Assembly (NCBI GenBank): GCA_035651755.1
Contig: DASRFA010000027.1
Coordinates: forward strand, 248,001-312,000
Origin: DASRFA01 sp035651755
GTDB taxonomy: Bacteria; Desulfobacterota; Binatia; UBA12015
Direction: 5' to 3'
Length of the DNA: 64,000 nucleotides
Shown here: positions 34,560-43,893 of the stretch, in pieces
How positions within the stretch are numbered: position 1 is the stretch's first letter
Layout of the letters: each line of letters begins with the position of its first letter
The notes under the pieces: model-generated
The model's database searches: none
What the model was told of the DNA's origin: nothing
The model's input: only the letters and a program-made list of their open reading frames with translations
Program-made: the position numbers and the translations under genes

Positions 34560-35789
34560 TCACAGCGGCAGGTCGCCGGTCGCGCGGCGGGTGCTGCCGT
34601 CCTTCTGGTAGGCGGCGATCGTCCGCTGCGCGATGCGCATCTGGTGCACCTCGTCGGCGCCGTCGGCGAAGCGCGCCCAGCGCGCGTGCTGGTACATCCC
34701 CGCGAGCGGCGTGTCGGTCGAGTAGCCGAGGGCGCCGTGCACCTGGATCGAGCGGTCGATGATGCGGCCGAGCGCGTTCGCGACGAAATGCTTCGCCATC
34801 GACACCTCGGAGGCGAAGTCGAGCCCGCGATCGATCCGGTAGGCGGCGTGCAGGACCATCAGCTTCGCCTGGTAGAGCTCCATCGTCGAGTCGGCGATCA
34901 TCCACTGGATGCCCTGCTTTTCGGCGAGGAGCGAGCCGTGGGCGAAGCGCTTGGTCGAGCGGTCGACCATCATGTCGAGCGCCGTCTCGGCCTGCGCGAT
35001 CCAGCGCATGCAGTGCGCGAGGCGGGCCGGGCCGAGCCGGTACTGCCCGAGACGATGGCCCTGGCCGCGGCCGCCGAGCATGTTCCGGGCGGGGATGCGG
35101 AGGTTCTCGATGCGGATCTCGGAGTGGCCCGAGGAGCCGTGCATGGTCGCGACCTCGCGCACGCGGTTCCAGCCCTCGGACGGGAGGTCGACGATGAAGC
35201 CCGTGTTCGCGGCCTGCGGCACGTCGGGCTCGTCCTCGGTGCGGGCGATCAGGATCGCGAACTGCGCGCGGCGCGCGTTCGAGATGAACCACTTGTGCCC
35301 GTTCACCACCCAGTCGTCGCCTTCGCGGACGGCGCGGGTCTGGATGAGGGTCGGGTCGGAGCCGGCGACCTCGGGCTCGGTCATCGCGAAGCAGCTCATC
35401 GCTCGGCCGTCGCAGAGCGGGCGCAGGTACTTCTCCTTCTGCTCGTCGGTCGCCCAGTGGAGGAGGGTATGCATGTTGCCCTCGTCCGGCGCCTGGCAAT
35501 TGAGGACCCACGGGCCGTAGTGCGACTTCGCCGCCTCGGCCTGGACCATCGCGAGCTCGACGTGGCCGAGGCCCATGCCACCCCATTCCTTCGGCATGTG
35601 CGGAAGCCAGAGACCCGCCGAGCGCGCTTCCTCGCGCATCCCGAACAGGATGCGGAGGTACTGCGCGCGCTCGACGTCGTCGCCGTGGCCGATCTCCGCC
35701 TCGCCCGGCTTCACCACCTTCTCGATGAAGTCGCGGACGCGGAGCCGGATCTGCTCGAGCTGCGGGGTCAACGTGAAGTCGATCGCCAT
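34560..35789 (-). CDS. Acyl-CoA dehydrogenase
   Basis: 409 residues, ACAD10/11-like in length and pattern. FAD and substrate motifs include CFAMTEPEVAGSDPTLIQT, the WVVNGHKWFISNA segment, SSGHSEIRIENLRIPARNML, and a C-terminal IQVHGALGYSTDTPLAGMYQHARWARFADGADEVH. It would introduce the alpha-beta double bond in an acyl-CoA, passing electrons to ETF. It leads the four-gene operon ACAD, GST, CoA ligase and MaoC. It is divergent from the DUF1329 gene, with a palindrome between them. Confidence 0.92.
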   Translation of the reverse strand: MAIDFTLTPQLEQIRLRVRDFIEKVVKPGEAEIGHGDDVERAQYLRILFGMREEARSAGLWLPHMPKEWGGMGLGHVELAMVQAEAAKSHYGPWVLNCQAPDEGNMHTLLHWATDEQKEKYLRPLCDGRAMSCFAMTEPEVAGSDPTLIQTRAVREGDDWVVNGHKWFISNARRAQFAILIARTEDEPDVPQAANTGFIVDLPSEGWNRVREVATMHGSSGHSEIRIENLRIPARNMLGGRGQGHRLGQYRLGPARLAHCMRWIAQAETALDMMVDRSTKRFAHGSLLAEKQGIQWMIADSTMELYQAKLMVLHAAYRIDRGLDFASEVSMAKHFVANALGRIIDRSIQVHGALGYSTDTPLAGMYQHARWARFADGADEVHQMRIAQRTIAAYQKDGSTRRATGDLPL

Positions 35790-35891
35790 GGAGCCCTCCT
35801 CGGGACGGTCGCTCTGCCACTATCACCCGGTGCGCGACAAAGCGCGATGCGGTCGCCGCGGGTGCTGGTAGGGGGACGGCTCGAACGTCCG

Positions 35892-35906
35892 GGCGGTCCG
35901 ACCGCC
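35892..35906. promoter_or_regulatory. Palindrome in the ACAD/DUF1329 divergent region
   Basis: GGCGGTC-C-GACCGCC is a perfect 15-base palindrome midway between the divergent acyl-CoA dehydrogenase and DUF1329 genes. Its placement fits a shared operator for an acyl-CoA-responsive repressor, but GC-rich palindromes are common here. Confidence 0.3.
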
Positions 35907-35973
35907 GTCGCGCCGGCGCTCGTTGACCCGGAGCGCGGCGCCGTGATCTACGACGATGAGAAGGAGGCACTGC

Positions 35974-37371
35974 ATGAGCCGTGTGGACCGCCCGCGTGTT
36001 CGGACCGGGCTCCTTGGCGCCGCGATCCTCATCGCGCTTCTTCCGGCGCCGGCGCGCACCGCCGACGTGAACGAGGTCCCCTCGGGCACGATCCTCGGCA
36101 AGGAGAACTGCCAGATCGCGAAGGGCGCGCTGCCCGACGAGATCCTCCAGTTCTACTGCCGCGGCGACTACGAGAACCCGATCCGCAAGAGCGCGAACGG
36201 CAAGGGGCTGTTCGACAACCCGCGGCTCACCGAGGTCTCCGCCAAGAACGAGGGCAAGTACGACGTCAACGATCAGGGCACGGTCGTCGACGTCGCGACG
36301 GGCACCCGCCCCGACTTCATGGTCGGCTTCCCGTTCCCGAAGGTCGACCCGAACGACCCGAAAGCCGGCGCGAAGCTGGCTTGGAACTACTTCTACCGCG
36401 TGTACTGGGAGGGCGGCTTCCACACCGAGTCGCCGGTCAACTGGATCAGTCGCGCCGACGGCCTGCAGCGGCGCTTCAACGTCGACGTCCACTTCAAGTA
36501 CTACGACGGCGCTCCTCCCGAGATCCAGCAGCGCATCAAGGGCAATCCGCTGAACCTGCTGTCGCGCACGCTCGGCCTCGTGACCGAGCCGGCGGACCTG
36601 AACGGCATCGTGTCGCTCAACTGGCGGTACCGCGACGCCGACCACAAGGACAACGCGTGGTCGTACGTCCCGGCGCTCCGGCGCGTGCGCGCGATCAACC
36701 CGAACAACCGCGCCGACGGGCTCCTCGGCTCGGACATCTCCGAGGACGACGGCCCGTACTTCGACGGCAAGCCCGAGGAGTTCAATTTCAAGCTCGTCGG
36801 TCAGACGACGATTCTCGCCCACTACGACGGGCCGGGCCTCGACAGCGACGGCTCGAACGTCCACAAGCTCGAGCCCGGCGCGAAGGTCTCGACGCTCGTG
36901 ACGATCAGGGAGCCGGCGTGGCAGGTCATCTCGCCGAAGCTCCGCGTGATCTGGTCCGATGCGCCGGGTTGGCAGAGCGAGCCGAAGCAGCTCGCCGCGT
37001 GGGCGCCGGTGCAGTACGCGCTCGTGCCGCGCAAGGTGTGGGTCGTCGAGGCGACGCCGAAGGACAAGTACTACATCTACGGCAAGCAGACGCTCTACCT
37101 CGATCAGCTGAACTACAACGGCTACTGGAAGAACAAGTTCGACTGGAAGGGCGAGGCCCTGAACAACTACGCGATCCCCGGGACGATGTGGTTCAAGGTC
37201 GACGGCGCGCCCGGCTACACCAAGGGCGGCGGCGGCGGGAACATCGCGGTCGCGCTCAACTACAAGGGCGACCGCGCCACCGTGACCGGCATGCCGATCG
37301 CCCCCGTCGAGTACTACGTCGACATTCCCGACGACATCTACGAGATCGACCACCTCGTCCGCGGGAAGTAG
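35974..37371 (+). CDS. DUF1329 secreted protein
   Basis: 465 residues from ATG 35974, set by AAGGAGG six bases before it (ATG 35956 lies upstream of that site). The signal peptide ends near residue 30 (ARTA). The body matches the DUF1329 family: SYVPALRRVRAINPNNRADGLLGSDISEDDGPYF, RKVWVVEATPKDKYYIYGKQTLYLDQLNYNG and the aromatic-rich middle. Family members are outer-membrane-associated, LolA/LolB-like folds found beside acyl-CoA and hydrocarbon catabolism genes, but the function is unproven. A role in lipid or hydrophobic substrate handling with the neighbouring acyl-CoA operon is inferred. Confidence 0.85.
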   Translation: MSRVDRPRVRTGLLGAAILIALLPAPARTADVNEVPSGTILGKENCQIAKGALPDEILQFYCRGDYENPIRKSANGKGLFDNPRLTEVSAKNEGKYDVNDQGTVVDVATGTRPDFMVGFPFPKVDPNDPKAGAKLAWNYFYRVYWEGGFHTESPVNWISRADGLQRRFNVDVHFKYYDGAPPEIQQRIKGNPLNLLSRTLGLVTEPADLNGIVSLNWRYRDADHKDNAWSYVPALRRVRAINPNNRADGLLGSDISEDDGPYFDGKPEEFNFKLVGQTTILAHYDGPGLDSDGSNVHKLEPGAKVSTLVTIREPAWQVISPKLRVIWSDAPGWQSEPKQLAAWAPVQYALVPRKVWVVEATPKDKYYIYGKQTLYLDQLNYNGYWKNKFDWKGEALNNYAIPGTMWFKVDGAPGYTKGGGGGNIAVALNYKGDRATVTGMPIAPVEYYVDIPDDIYEIDHLVRGK

Positions 37372-37393
37372 GGCGTCCTAGACGTCGCCCGGG

Positions 37394-39199
37394 TTGGATC
37401 CGCGAAGCGCTCCCGGCGCGCGCGCGGCGTGGCCTGCGGCAGCGGTGTCGCTCGCCGCGTACGTCGCCGTTTTCGTGGTCCTGACGCGCCGCTGGTGGGT
37501 CGCGGCGGCGACCTCCGTTCCGACCGGCAACCACCCGAGCGACTCGCGCCTGCACGTCTGGATCCTCGGCTGGGTGTATCGCGCGCTCACGAGCGAGCCG
37601 AGCCGGCTCTTCGATGCGCCGATCTACTTCCCGGCCCCGGCCCAGCTCACCGGCTCGGAGCACTTCCTCTCGAGCCAGATCGCCTTCGCACCGGTGTATG
37701 CGCTCACGGGCAACGCCGTGCTCGCGACGAACGCGCTCGTGCTCGCGTCCTACCCGATCGCGGCGTTCGCGATGGAGAGGCTCCTCGCCGCGCTCGGCAT
37801 CGGGCGATGGGCGGCGTGGTCTGCCGGCCTGCTCTTCGCGCTCGGCCCGCTGCGCGTGCCGGCGAGCTTCCAGGTCCCGCAGCTGCTCCACCTCTACCTG
37901 CCGGTCGTCGCGCTCGCGCTGCACCGGCTGCGCGACGCGCCAACGGCGCCGCGCGTGCTCGTCTACGCGCTCTGCCTCGCGCTCGGGGTGTTCAGCGCCT
38001 ACTACACGGCCGCGATGGTCGTCGCGGTCGTCGCCGTGTGGGGCGTCGTCGAGGTGGCGCGCCCGGGGCGGCGCGCGGGCTTCGCGGGCCTCGCGGCCGT
38101 CGCGACGCTCGGCGTGCTCCTCCTGCTCGCGGCTTTTTCGCTGCCGTACTTCCGGCGCGCCCCGGACGCGCCGCTCCCGCGAGATGCGCTCGCGCTGCCT
38201 CAGCCGAGCCCGAAACCGCGGCCGAGCGCGATGCCCGGCGCCACCGCGGTGCCGCACGCCGTGCCCTGGGACGCGGCCCTGCCGCTCGTCTGGCCGCCGG
38301 ACGATCGCGTCGCGCCGATCGCGGGGACCGTCGGCCTTCTGGCGCTCGGCGTGCGCGGTCTCCGGCGCATCGCGGCGGCCGGGTTGGCCTTCGTCGCGCT
38401 CGGAGCGGGTTCGCTGGTCTGGCTCGTCGCCGCGGGCGGCATGTCGCCGGCGGTCGCCGCGATCGTCGGGTTCTTCCGGCACGTGCAGCGGACCCAGATG
38501 TTGACGGGCTTCGGGCTCTCGCTTCTCGCGGCCGGCGCGCTCGCGACGTGCGGCCGCGTCGCGGGACGGCGTGCCGAGGTCGCGGCCGCGCTCGCGGTCG
38601 CGTGCGCGGTCCTCTGGACGCGCGGGCCGGCGCTCGTCACGCCGAAGCTCGACCGCGTCGCGCTCGAGGATGGCGAGGCGGCGGCGTACGACGAGATCGG
38701 CCGCATCGCGGCGCGCGGCGGAGACGGGTCGCTGCTCGAGCTGCCCGCGACCGGGCGCGACGGCACGGATCTCCGCCCGCGCTCGCTGCTCGGAAGCCTG
38801 CGCCATCGCGTTCCGCTCGCGAACGGCTTCTCCGGCCACTTCCCGTCGCATTTCATGTTCCTGAACGTCCGGATCTCGCGCCTCCCGGACGAGAGCTCGC
38901 TGCAGGACCTGGTCGACGTCGCGCACGTGCGCTGGATCGTGCTCCGTCCGGAGGAGGACTGGCGCGCGCCGGGAGAGCGCGAGCGGGTGCGCGCGGGTCT
39001 CCTGTCGGTCGCCGGGACGAGCGCGACCGAGGTCGGGCGCTTCACCGTCATCGACGTCGAGCGGCCGCGCGAGCGCCCGGAGCTCTTCCAGGCGATCGCT
39101 TCCGGCCGGGCGCTCGCGCAGCTCGCGCCGGCGGAGCGAGCGGTGCTCGCCCCTTGGCTCGCGCGCGACCCTGCCGGCGCTTCACCCGGGGGACGGTAG
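37394..39199 (+). CDS. Polytopic membrane protein, paralogue of 533-2644
   Basis: 601 residues from TTG 37394, the only usable start before the first helix. About ten hydrophobic segments fill residues 15-400, with a soluble tail. It shares the LFDAPIYFPAPAQLTGSEHFLSS region, YPIAAFAMERLLAALG and the later ARWIVLRPEEDW region with the protein at 533-2644, though it lacks part of that copy's C-terminal extension. The family resembles GT-C or YfhO-like membrane transferases without an assigned substrate. It ends tail-to-tail with the membrane phosphatase-fold gene, overlapping it by 18 bases. Its closeness to the polysaccharide-type operon suggests a related envelope role. Confidence 0.8.
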   Translation: MDPRSAPGARAAWPAAAVSLAAYVAVFVVLTRRWWVAAATSVPTGNHPSDSRLHVWILGWVYRALTSEPSRLFDAPIYFPAPAQLTGSEHFLSSQIAFAPVYALTGNAVLATNALVLASYPIAAFAMERLLAALGIGRWAAWSAGLLFALGPLRVPASFQVPQLLHLYLPVVALALHRLRDAPTAPRVLVYALCLALGVFSAYYTAAMVVAVVAVWGVVEVARPGRRAGFAGLAAVATLGVLLLLAAFSLPYFRRAPDAPLPRDALALPQPSPKPRPSAMPGATAVPHAVPWDAALPLVWPPDDRVAPIAGTVGLLALGVRGLRRIAAAGLAFVALGAGSLVWLVAAGGMSPAVAAIVGFFRHVQRTQMLTGFGLSLLAAGALATCGRVAGRRAEVAAALAVACAVLWTRGPALVTPKLDRVALEDGEAAAYDEIGRIAARGGDGSLLELPATGRDGTDLRPRSLLGSLRHRVPLANGFSGHFPSHFMFLNVRISRLPDESSLQDLVDVAHVRWIVLRPEEDWRAPGERERVRAGLLSVAGTSATEVGRFTVIDVERPRERPELFQAIASGRALAQLAPAERAVLAPWLARDPAGASPGGR

Positions 39200-41713
39200 C
39201 GAGAAGCGATAGAAGCGGTTGATCTCGCCGATCTGCTCGCGGATCTGACGTTCGCGCTCCCGCTTCACCTCGGACGTGACCGGGCGCGCGTCGGCCGAGT
39301 TCCCGTCGAGCGCGAAGACGTAGTCCTTGTAATTGACGCCGTCGGCCACGTACAGCGAGCGCCCGTTGTCCGACAGGATCGCGTACACCGGGCCGTAGCT
39401 CGACGCGAGAAGCGTCTCGTCGCGCCCGCGCTCGCTCGGCGCGTCTCCCTTCTCGGTGAAGAGCGGCCGGCCGAAGATCGCCTCCGTTCGGACGGGTCGA
39501 TGCCCGAGGAGGTAGTACAGGGTCGGCGTGATGTCGGTCAGGAATGCGACCTCGCCCCGGTCGTGGACGAGGTTCGCCCGCATCGCCGGGGGCAGGTGCA
39601 CGATCAACGGGATGCGCACGATCTCGGGGAACATCGTGTAGGCGTGCCCCCAGCGCCCCTCTTCGCCGAGGGAGTCGCCGTGATCCGCGGTCAGGATGAC
39701 GATGCTGTCGTCGTAGGTCTTCTCGGCCTTCAGCATCGCGATGAACTCGCCGAAGCAGCGGTCGATCCGCTTCAACCTCGACGCGTAGGGCGCGTAGAAG
39801 CCCGGATAGCTCTCGCCGTCGACGACGGTCGTGCTCTGGCGCGTGATCTGCGCGACGTGGAGGTTCTGCGGCTGCGTGTACGCGAACACCGGTCGCGAGC
39901 GATCGCGCCGATCGCGCAGCTTCCCGCTCAGGTCTTCGAGCGAGTGGCAGAGGTCGTAGTCCTTGTTGAGGACCCCCTGGTCGAGCTCGACGATCGACGG
40001 ATCCGGTCGGACGACCGTCGACAGGATCGTGTCGACGCTGACGTAGCTCTGGTAGCGGTCGGTCTCGAGCAGCTTCTGGAGCGCGTTCATCGGATGGAAC
40101 GGCTCGATGTACTGCTTGTGCAGCATCATGCCGCCGACCCAGATCGACGGCTCCGAGAGGCCGGTCGCGCCGTAGCGGGTGAAGGCGCTCTCCATGACGA
40201 CGCTCTCGCGCGCGAACGCGTCGATCGACGGCGTGAAGCGGACGGCCGCGTTGTACGGGCCGAGATAGTCGCGGCGAAGGCTGTCGATCACGAAGATGAA
40301 GACGTTCGGCTTCGGCCCGGGCGTCGGCTTCAGGTCGTCGACGAGATTCACGTCGACGGGATCGACCTTGGTCGCGCGCGAGATGTTCGTGTTCTCCTGG
40401 AGGAAGCGATAGAAGGCGCTGCCGCTCGCCGCGTCCGCGATCCGCGGTGCGAGCGCATCGTACAGGACCTTGAACGACGCGTCGTAGCCCGAGTGCCGCG
40501 CGAGCACGGGTGCGGCGTCCGCCGCATCCGCCCCGAGCCACGCCGACACCTTCCGGGAGTGGGTCTCGAGCGCGCGGAAGGCGACGAGCGCCAAGACCGC
40601 GGTCACCAGCACCCCGGCGGCCCAGCCCGGCCGACCGGCGGAGCGCGTGGCGGCGGTGTAGAGGAGCGCGAACGCGAGGCACCACACGACGCCGACGGAC
40701 AGCTTCTGCACGAGGTAGTTCCAGTCGTAGACCGCGACGTTGGTTGCGATCGCGAAGGCCGCACCGCCGACCAGCAGGAGCGCGCCGCCGCGCGCGAGCG
40801 CGGGCGACGACGGGGCGAGCGTCAGCGGGGACAGGACCGCCGCGAGGCCGTCCCGGATCGCCTCGTCGCGACGCGCGAACCCGTCCAGCGCCGCGCCCAC
40901 CAGGACCGCGACGATCGCGAGCGCGAAGAGGGCGGCCCACAGATCGGCGAGGGGGCCGGTCAGGGAGAGCGCGGCGAGCACGACCTCGCGCACGCCGACG
41001 AACACGACGCCACCGGCGACCAGCGCGGAGAGCGCGAGCTCCGCGCGCGCCGGCGTGCGGGCGAGGCGCGCCGACGAGATGACCAGGACGAACGTCGCGG
41101 AGAGCGCGAGGAAGAGGACGAGATGCGAGAGCACGCTCCAGGCGAGGACGACGGCATCGTCGCGGACACCCGCGGACGCGTCTCCCTGCGCATGCGAGCG
41201 CGCGAGCGCGATCGCGAAGTAGAGGAGCGAGACGAAGAGCGCGGTCCGGAGCGCCGCGAGAAAGACCGTCCACTCGCGGCCCGGCTCCGGCTCGTCGAAG
41301 CGCAGCCGGCCGCGGCAACCTGCGACGTCGACCGCCCCGAGCCAGACGAGCTGCGCGAGAAAGACCACGCTCCAGACGAAGCTCGTCGCGTCGTTCTCGA
41401 GCGAGCGGATCACCGGGTGGACGAGCAGGAACGCGGCGAGCGCGGCCTGCGTCGCGACGAAAGATCGCGCCACCCAGCGCGATCCGGGGCCGACGAGCGC
41501 TTGCCGTAGCGTGAACGCGAGCGCCGCCGTCGCCGCGGCGTAGATCCAGGAATGCAGCTTCGCGAAGGCCGTCACCCAGCCGATCAACCCGAACTTGATC
41601 ACCTGCTCGTAGGTGAACGGGACGTAAGCGACCAGGCAGTAGACGGACGTCAAGACCAGGACCCCGACGCCGCCGAGGCGAAGCAGGCGTTCGACGATGC
41701 GCCGCGCATCCAT
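39182..41713 (-). CDS. Multi-spanning membrane alkaline-phosphatase/sulfatase-fold enzyme (LtaS/EptA-like layout)
   Basis: 843 residues from ATG 41713, behind AGGAGGT. The N-terminal ~430 residues hold about ten transmembrane helices; residues 465-800 form the periplasmic catalytic domain with PNVFIFVIDSLRRDYLGPYN, ILTADHGDSLGEEGRWGHAY and FLTDITPTLYYLLG metal-site motifs. At the nucleophile position the sequence is TGLSEPSIWVGGM: Ser520, with no CxPxR. This favours a phosphate-type transferase (phosphoglycerol or phosphoethanolamine, as in LtaS, OpgB or EptA) over a true sulfatase. It is the last gene of the six-gene operon and may decorate the polymer made by the glycosyltransferase. Confidence 0.85.
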   Translation of the reverse strand: MDARRIVERLLRLGGVGVLVLTSVYCLVAYVPFTYEQVIKFGLIGWVTAFAKLHSWIYAAATAALAFTLRQALVGPGSRWVARSFVATQAALAAFLLVHPVIRSLENDATSFVWSVVFLAQLVWLGAVDVAGCRGRLRFDEPEPGREWTVFLAALRTALFVSLLYFAIALARSHAQGDASAGVRDDAVVLAWSVLSHLVLFLALSATFVLVISSARLARTPARAELALSALVAGGVVFVGVREVVLAALSLTGPLADLWAALFALAIVAVLVGAALDGFARRDEAIRDGLAAVLSPLTLAPSSPALARGGALLLVGGAAFAIATNVAVYDWNYLVQKLSVGVVWCLAFALLYTAATRSAGRPGWAAGVLVTAVLALVAFRALETHSRKVSAWLGADAADAAPVLARHSGYDASFKVLYDALAPRIADAASGSAFYRFLQENTNISRATKVDPVDVNLVDDLKPTPGPKPNVFIFVIDSLRRDYLGPYNAAVRFTPSIDAFARESVVMESAFTRYGATGLSEPSIWVGGMMLHKQYIEPFHPMNALQKLLETDRYQSYVSVDTILSTVVRPDPSIVELDQGVLNKDYDLCHSLEDLSGKLRDRRDRSRPVFAYTQPQNLHVAQITRQSTTVVDGESYPGFYAPYASRLKRIDRCFGEFIAMLKAEKTYDDSIVILTADHGDSLGEEGRWGHAYTMFPEIVRIPLIVHLPPAMRANLVHDRGEVAFLTDITPTLYYLLGHRPVRTEAIFGRPLFTEKGDAPSERGRDETLLASSYGPVYAILSDNGRSLYVADGVNYKDYVFALDGNSADARPVTSEVKRERERQIREQIGEINRFYRFSLPSPG

Positions 41714-41717
41714 GTGC

Positions 41718-42608
41718 CTACCTCCTCGCCAGCCGCGCGCGCCGTGCGGCGGCGTCCTCGCTGCCGGGTCGGAGCTCGAGCGCCTTGTCGTAGTAGGCCA
41801 GAGCCTCGTCGGGTCGGTTCTCGAGCTCCGCGATGCTGCCGAGGACCACGTAGAAGTCGGGATACTCGGGGGACTTCTCGACCCCGCGCTCGAGAAGGCG
41901 CTTGGCCTCCTCGAGGCGCCCGTCGGCGCGCAGCACCAGCGCGCCGAGCAGGAGGCCGTCGGTGTTGTCGGGCCACCGCTTCTGGATCTCGGCGAGGTCC
42001 TCCCGCGCGAGCGCGAGCTTCCGCAGACGGAGATGGGCGCGCCCGATTCCGATCCGGAGATCGGCGTAGGTCGGTGAGACGTCGAGCCCGCGGCGGTAGA
42101 GCTCTTCCGCCTCCGCGAAGCGCCCTTCGCCTTCGTAGGCCCGCGCCAGCCAGAGGAGCGAGTCGGGATCCTTCGGGTCGAACGCGAGGCAGCGCTCGAA
42201 GGCCCGCAACGACTCCGCGTCGCGTCCGGCTTCCGCGTACGCCTGGCCGATCCGCGGGCATGCTTCGATCGGAGTCGGAGACGCGAGCACGAACTTCTCC
42301 AGGTACTCGGCTTCCTTGGTCGGATCGCGCAGCTCGCGTGCGATCGCGGCGAGCTGGAGCAGGTAGACGTGGTTCTGCGGGTACGCTTCGTGGAGTCGCA
42401 GGGTGATCTCGTTCGCCCGAGCGAATTCCCGCTCGCGCAGCAGCGTGCGGCTCTCATCGAGGAGCTCGCGCGACTCCTCGACCGTCAGCGAGCCGGGCTC
42501 GGGCGCGACGGCCTCGAGCGTCACGGGATGGAGGAAGAGGCTCCAGTAGTAGAGCGCGAGCACCGCGAGCGACGCGACGATCTGCGGGATCGTGATCGGC
42601 TTCTCCAC
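41718..42608 (-). CDS. Membrane-anchored TPR protein
   Basis: 296 residues. One transmembrane helix (about 8-28) is followed by a periplasm-facing chain of about six TPR units, for example PTPIEACPRIGQAYAEAG, DPDSLLWLARAYEGEGRFAEAEELYRRG, TDGLLLGALVLRADGRLEEAKRLLERG and YPDFYVVLGSIAELENRPDEALAYYDKAL. TPR proteins of this kind scaffold envelope machines, as in alginate or Pga export. It stands seven bases from the barrel protein stop and four bases before the membrane enzyme, so it is a core operon member. Confidence 0.88.
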   Translation of the reverse strand: MEKPITIPQIVASLAVLALYYWSLFLHPVTLEAVAPEPGSLTVEESRELLDESRTLLREREFARANEITLRLHEAYPQNHVYLLQLAAIARELRDPTKEAEYLEKFVLASPTPIEACPRIGQAYAEAGRDAESLRAFERCLAFDPKDPDSLLWLARAYEGEGRFAEAEELYRRGLDVSPTYADLRIGIGRAHLRLRKLALAREDLAEIQKRWPDNTDGLLLGALVLRADGRLEEAKRLLERGVEKSPEYPDFYVVLGSIAELENRPDEALAYYDKALELRPGSEDAAARRARLARR

Positions 42609-42615
42609 GTCGACC

Positions 42616-43893
42616 TCAGAAGCGGTAGGAGAGCCCGGCGCCGAAGGTGTAGCGGCTCAGGATGTCGCCGCTCGTCTGCTCGTCGCGCGCATAGCCGAGC
42701 TCGAGCCCGAGCTCCCAGTGCGGCCCGAGCGTCTTCACCGCCTCGAACAGAACGGTATCCGAGTCGAGCAGCTCCACCTGCCCGAGGGTGATGAGCTCGG
42801 GAGCGGTCCCATGGCCGTAGCGGAGCCCGACCCAGTCGAGTCCCTCCCCGAAGTACCGGCGGCACCCGACCTGGAACGACTCGGACGTGCCGACCGAGTC
42901 CGGGGTCAAATAGACGCGCGCCCACGGCATCCAATCGCCGACGTACTTGGCGACGTAAGCGGTGTAGATGTCGACCGGGTCCGAGAAGCCGAGCCGGCGG
43001 TACCCCACCGAGACCTCGAAGCTCCACGGCAACGCCTGATAGATGTCGCCCGCGGCGCGATAGCTCGGGTACAGGTCGCCGTCGGGTGAGAAGCCGCCGA
43101 GCAGGAAGAGGTACGTTCCGGGGCGAATGCGGGGATAGGCCTCGATCTCGAACTGGTCGGAATGCGTGGAGAACCGCACCGCGTGCCAATACTTGACGAT
43201 CACCGCGCCGTAGCCGGTGTCGCGCTTCATGCTCAGCGTCACCTCGTTCCAGGGCTCGCGCTGCTTGTCGAAGAGATCGAGGCTGTAATAGAGCCGCGCC
43301 GTCCACAGGCGCTGGCTCTCGAGGATCGAGTCCCGGAACGCGCGGACCTGCGCGTCGCTCGGGTCGACGCGCAGCGCGCGGTCGAGATCGGCGAGCGCGT
43401 CGCTGTTGTGCCGCAGCTCGTGCTGCGCCTTGGCGTGCAGGTAGAGCAGCGTCGGGTCGTCGGGATGGCGGAGCAGCGCGTTGCGCGAGAGCTCCTCGGC
43501 GCGGAGCGCGTTGTCGGACCAGAGCTCGACGCGGATGAGCGCCGGCAGGGCGTCGCCGTGGCCGGGATGCTCCGCGAGCACGCGCTCGAGCTCGCGGCGC
43601 GCCTCGGGATAGTCGCCTTCCCACGAGAGGACGATGCCGAGAAGGGTGCGGGCGTCGCCGTCCTCGGGATCCTTTTCGAGGCGCTCGCGGAGGAGCGCGA
43701 TCGCGGCGGCGCGCTGGTCCGCGAGCGCCATCGCGCGCGCGCGTGCGACGACGTCGCCGTCGTCCACCGCGACGTCGGCCGGAGCGGCATTCGCCGCGGG
43801 CGGATCGGCCGCGTCGACCCGAGCCGCGATCAGGAGCGCGGCGGCGGCGAGCGCGGCGGCGCGCGCGGAGGCGAGGCGGAAGCGGCGGATCAT
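42616..43893 (-). CDS. TPR plus YaiO-type outer-membrane beta-barrel protein
   Basis: 425 residues. The signal peptide ends near residue 28. TPR-like repeats fill residues 45-185 (DARTLLGIVLSWEGDYPEARRELERVL, YLHAKAQHELRHNSDALADLDRAL). The C-terminal ~230 residues alternate as barrel strands (RLYYSLDLF, YGAVIVKYWHAVRF, YLFLLGGFS, FEVSVGYRRLGF) and end TFGAGLSYRF, with the terminal Phe typical of BAM substrates. This is the YaiO family layout and parallels PgaA, which joins periplasmic TPRs to a polysaccharide-secreting porin. Its ATGA overlap with the glycosyltransferase stop supports joint function. Confidence 0.88.
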   Translation of the reverse strand: MIRRFRLASARAAALAAAALLIAARVDAADPPAANAAPADVAVDDGDVVARARAMALADQRAAAIALLRERLEKDPEDGDARTLLGIVLSWEGDYPEARRELERVLAEHPGHGDALPALIRVELWSDNALRAEELSRNALLRHPDDPTLLYLHAKAQHELRHNSDALADLDRALRVDPSDAQVRAFRDSILESQRLWTARLYYSLDLFDKQREPWNEVTLSMKRDTGYGAVIVKYWHAVRFSTHSDQFEIEAYPRIRPGTYLFLLGGFSPDGDLYPSYRAAGDIYQALPWSFEVSVGYRRLGFSDPVDIYTAYVAKYVGDWMPWARVYLTPDSVGTSESFQVGCRRYFGEGLDWVGLRYGHGTAPELITLGQVELLDSDTVLFEAVKTLGPHWELGLELGYARDEQTSGDILSRYTFGAGLSYRF

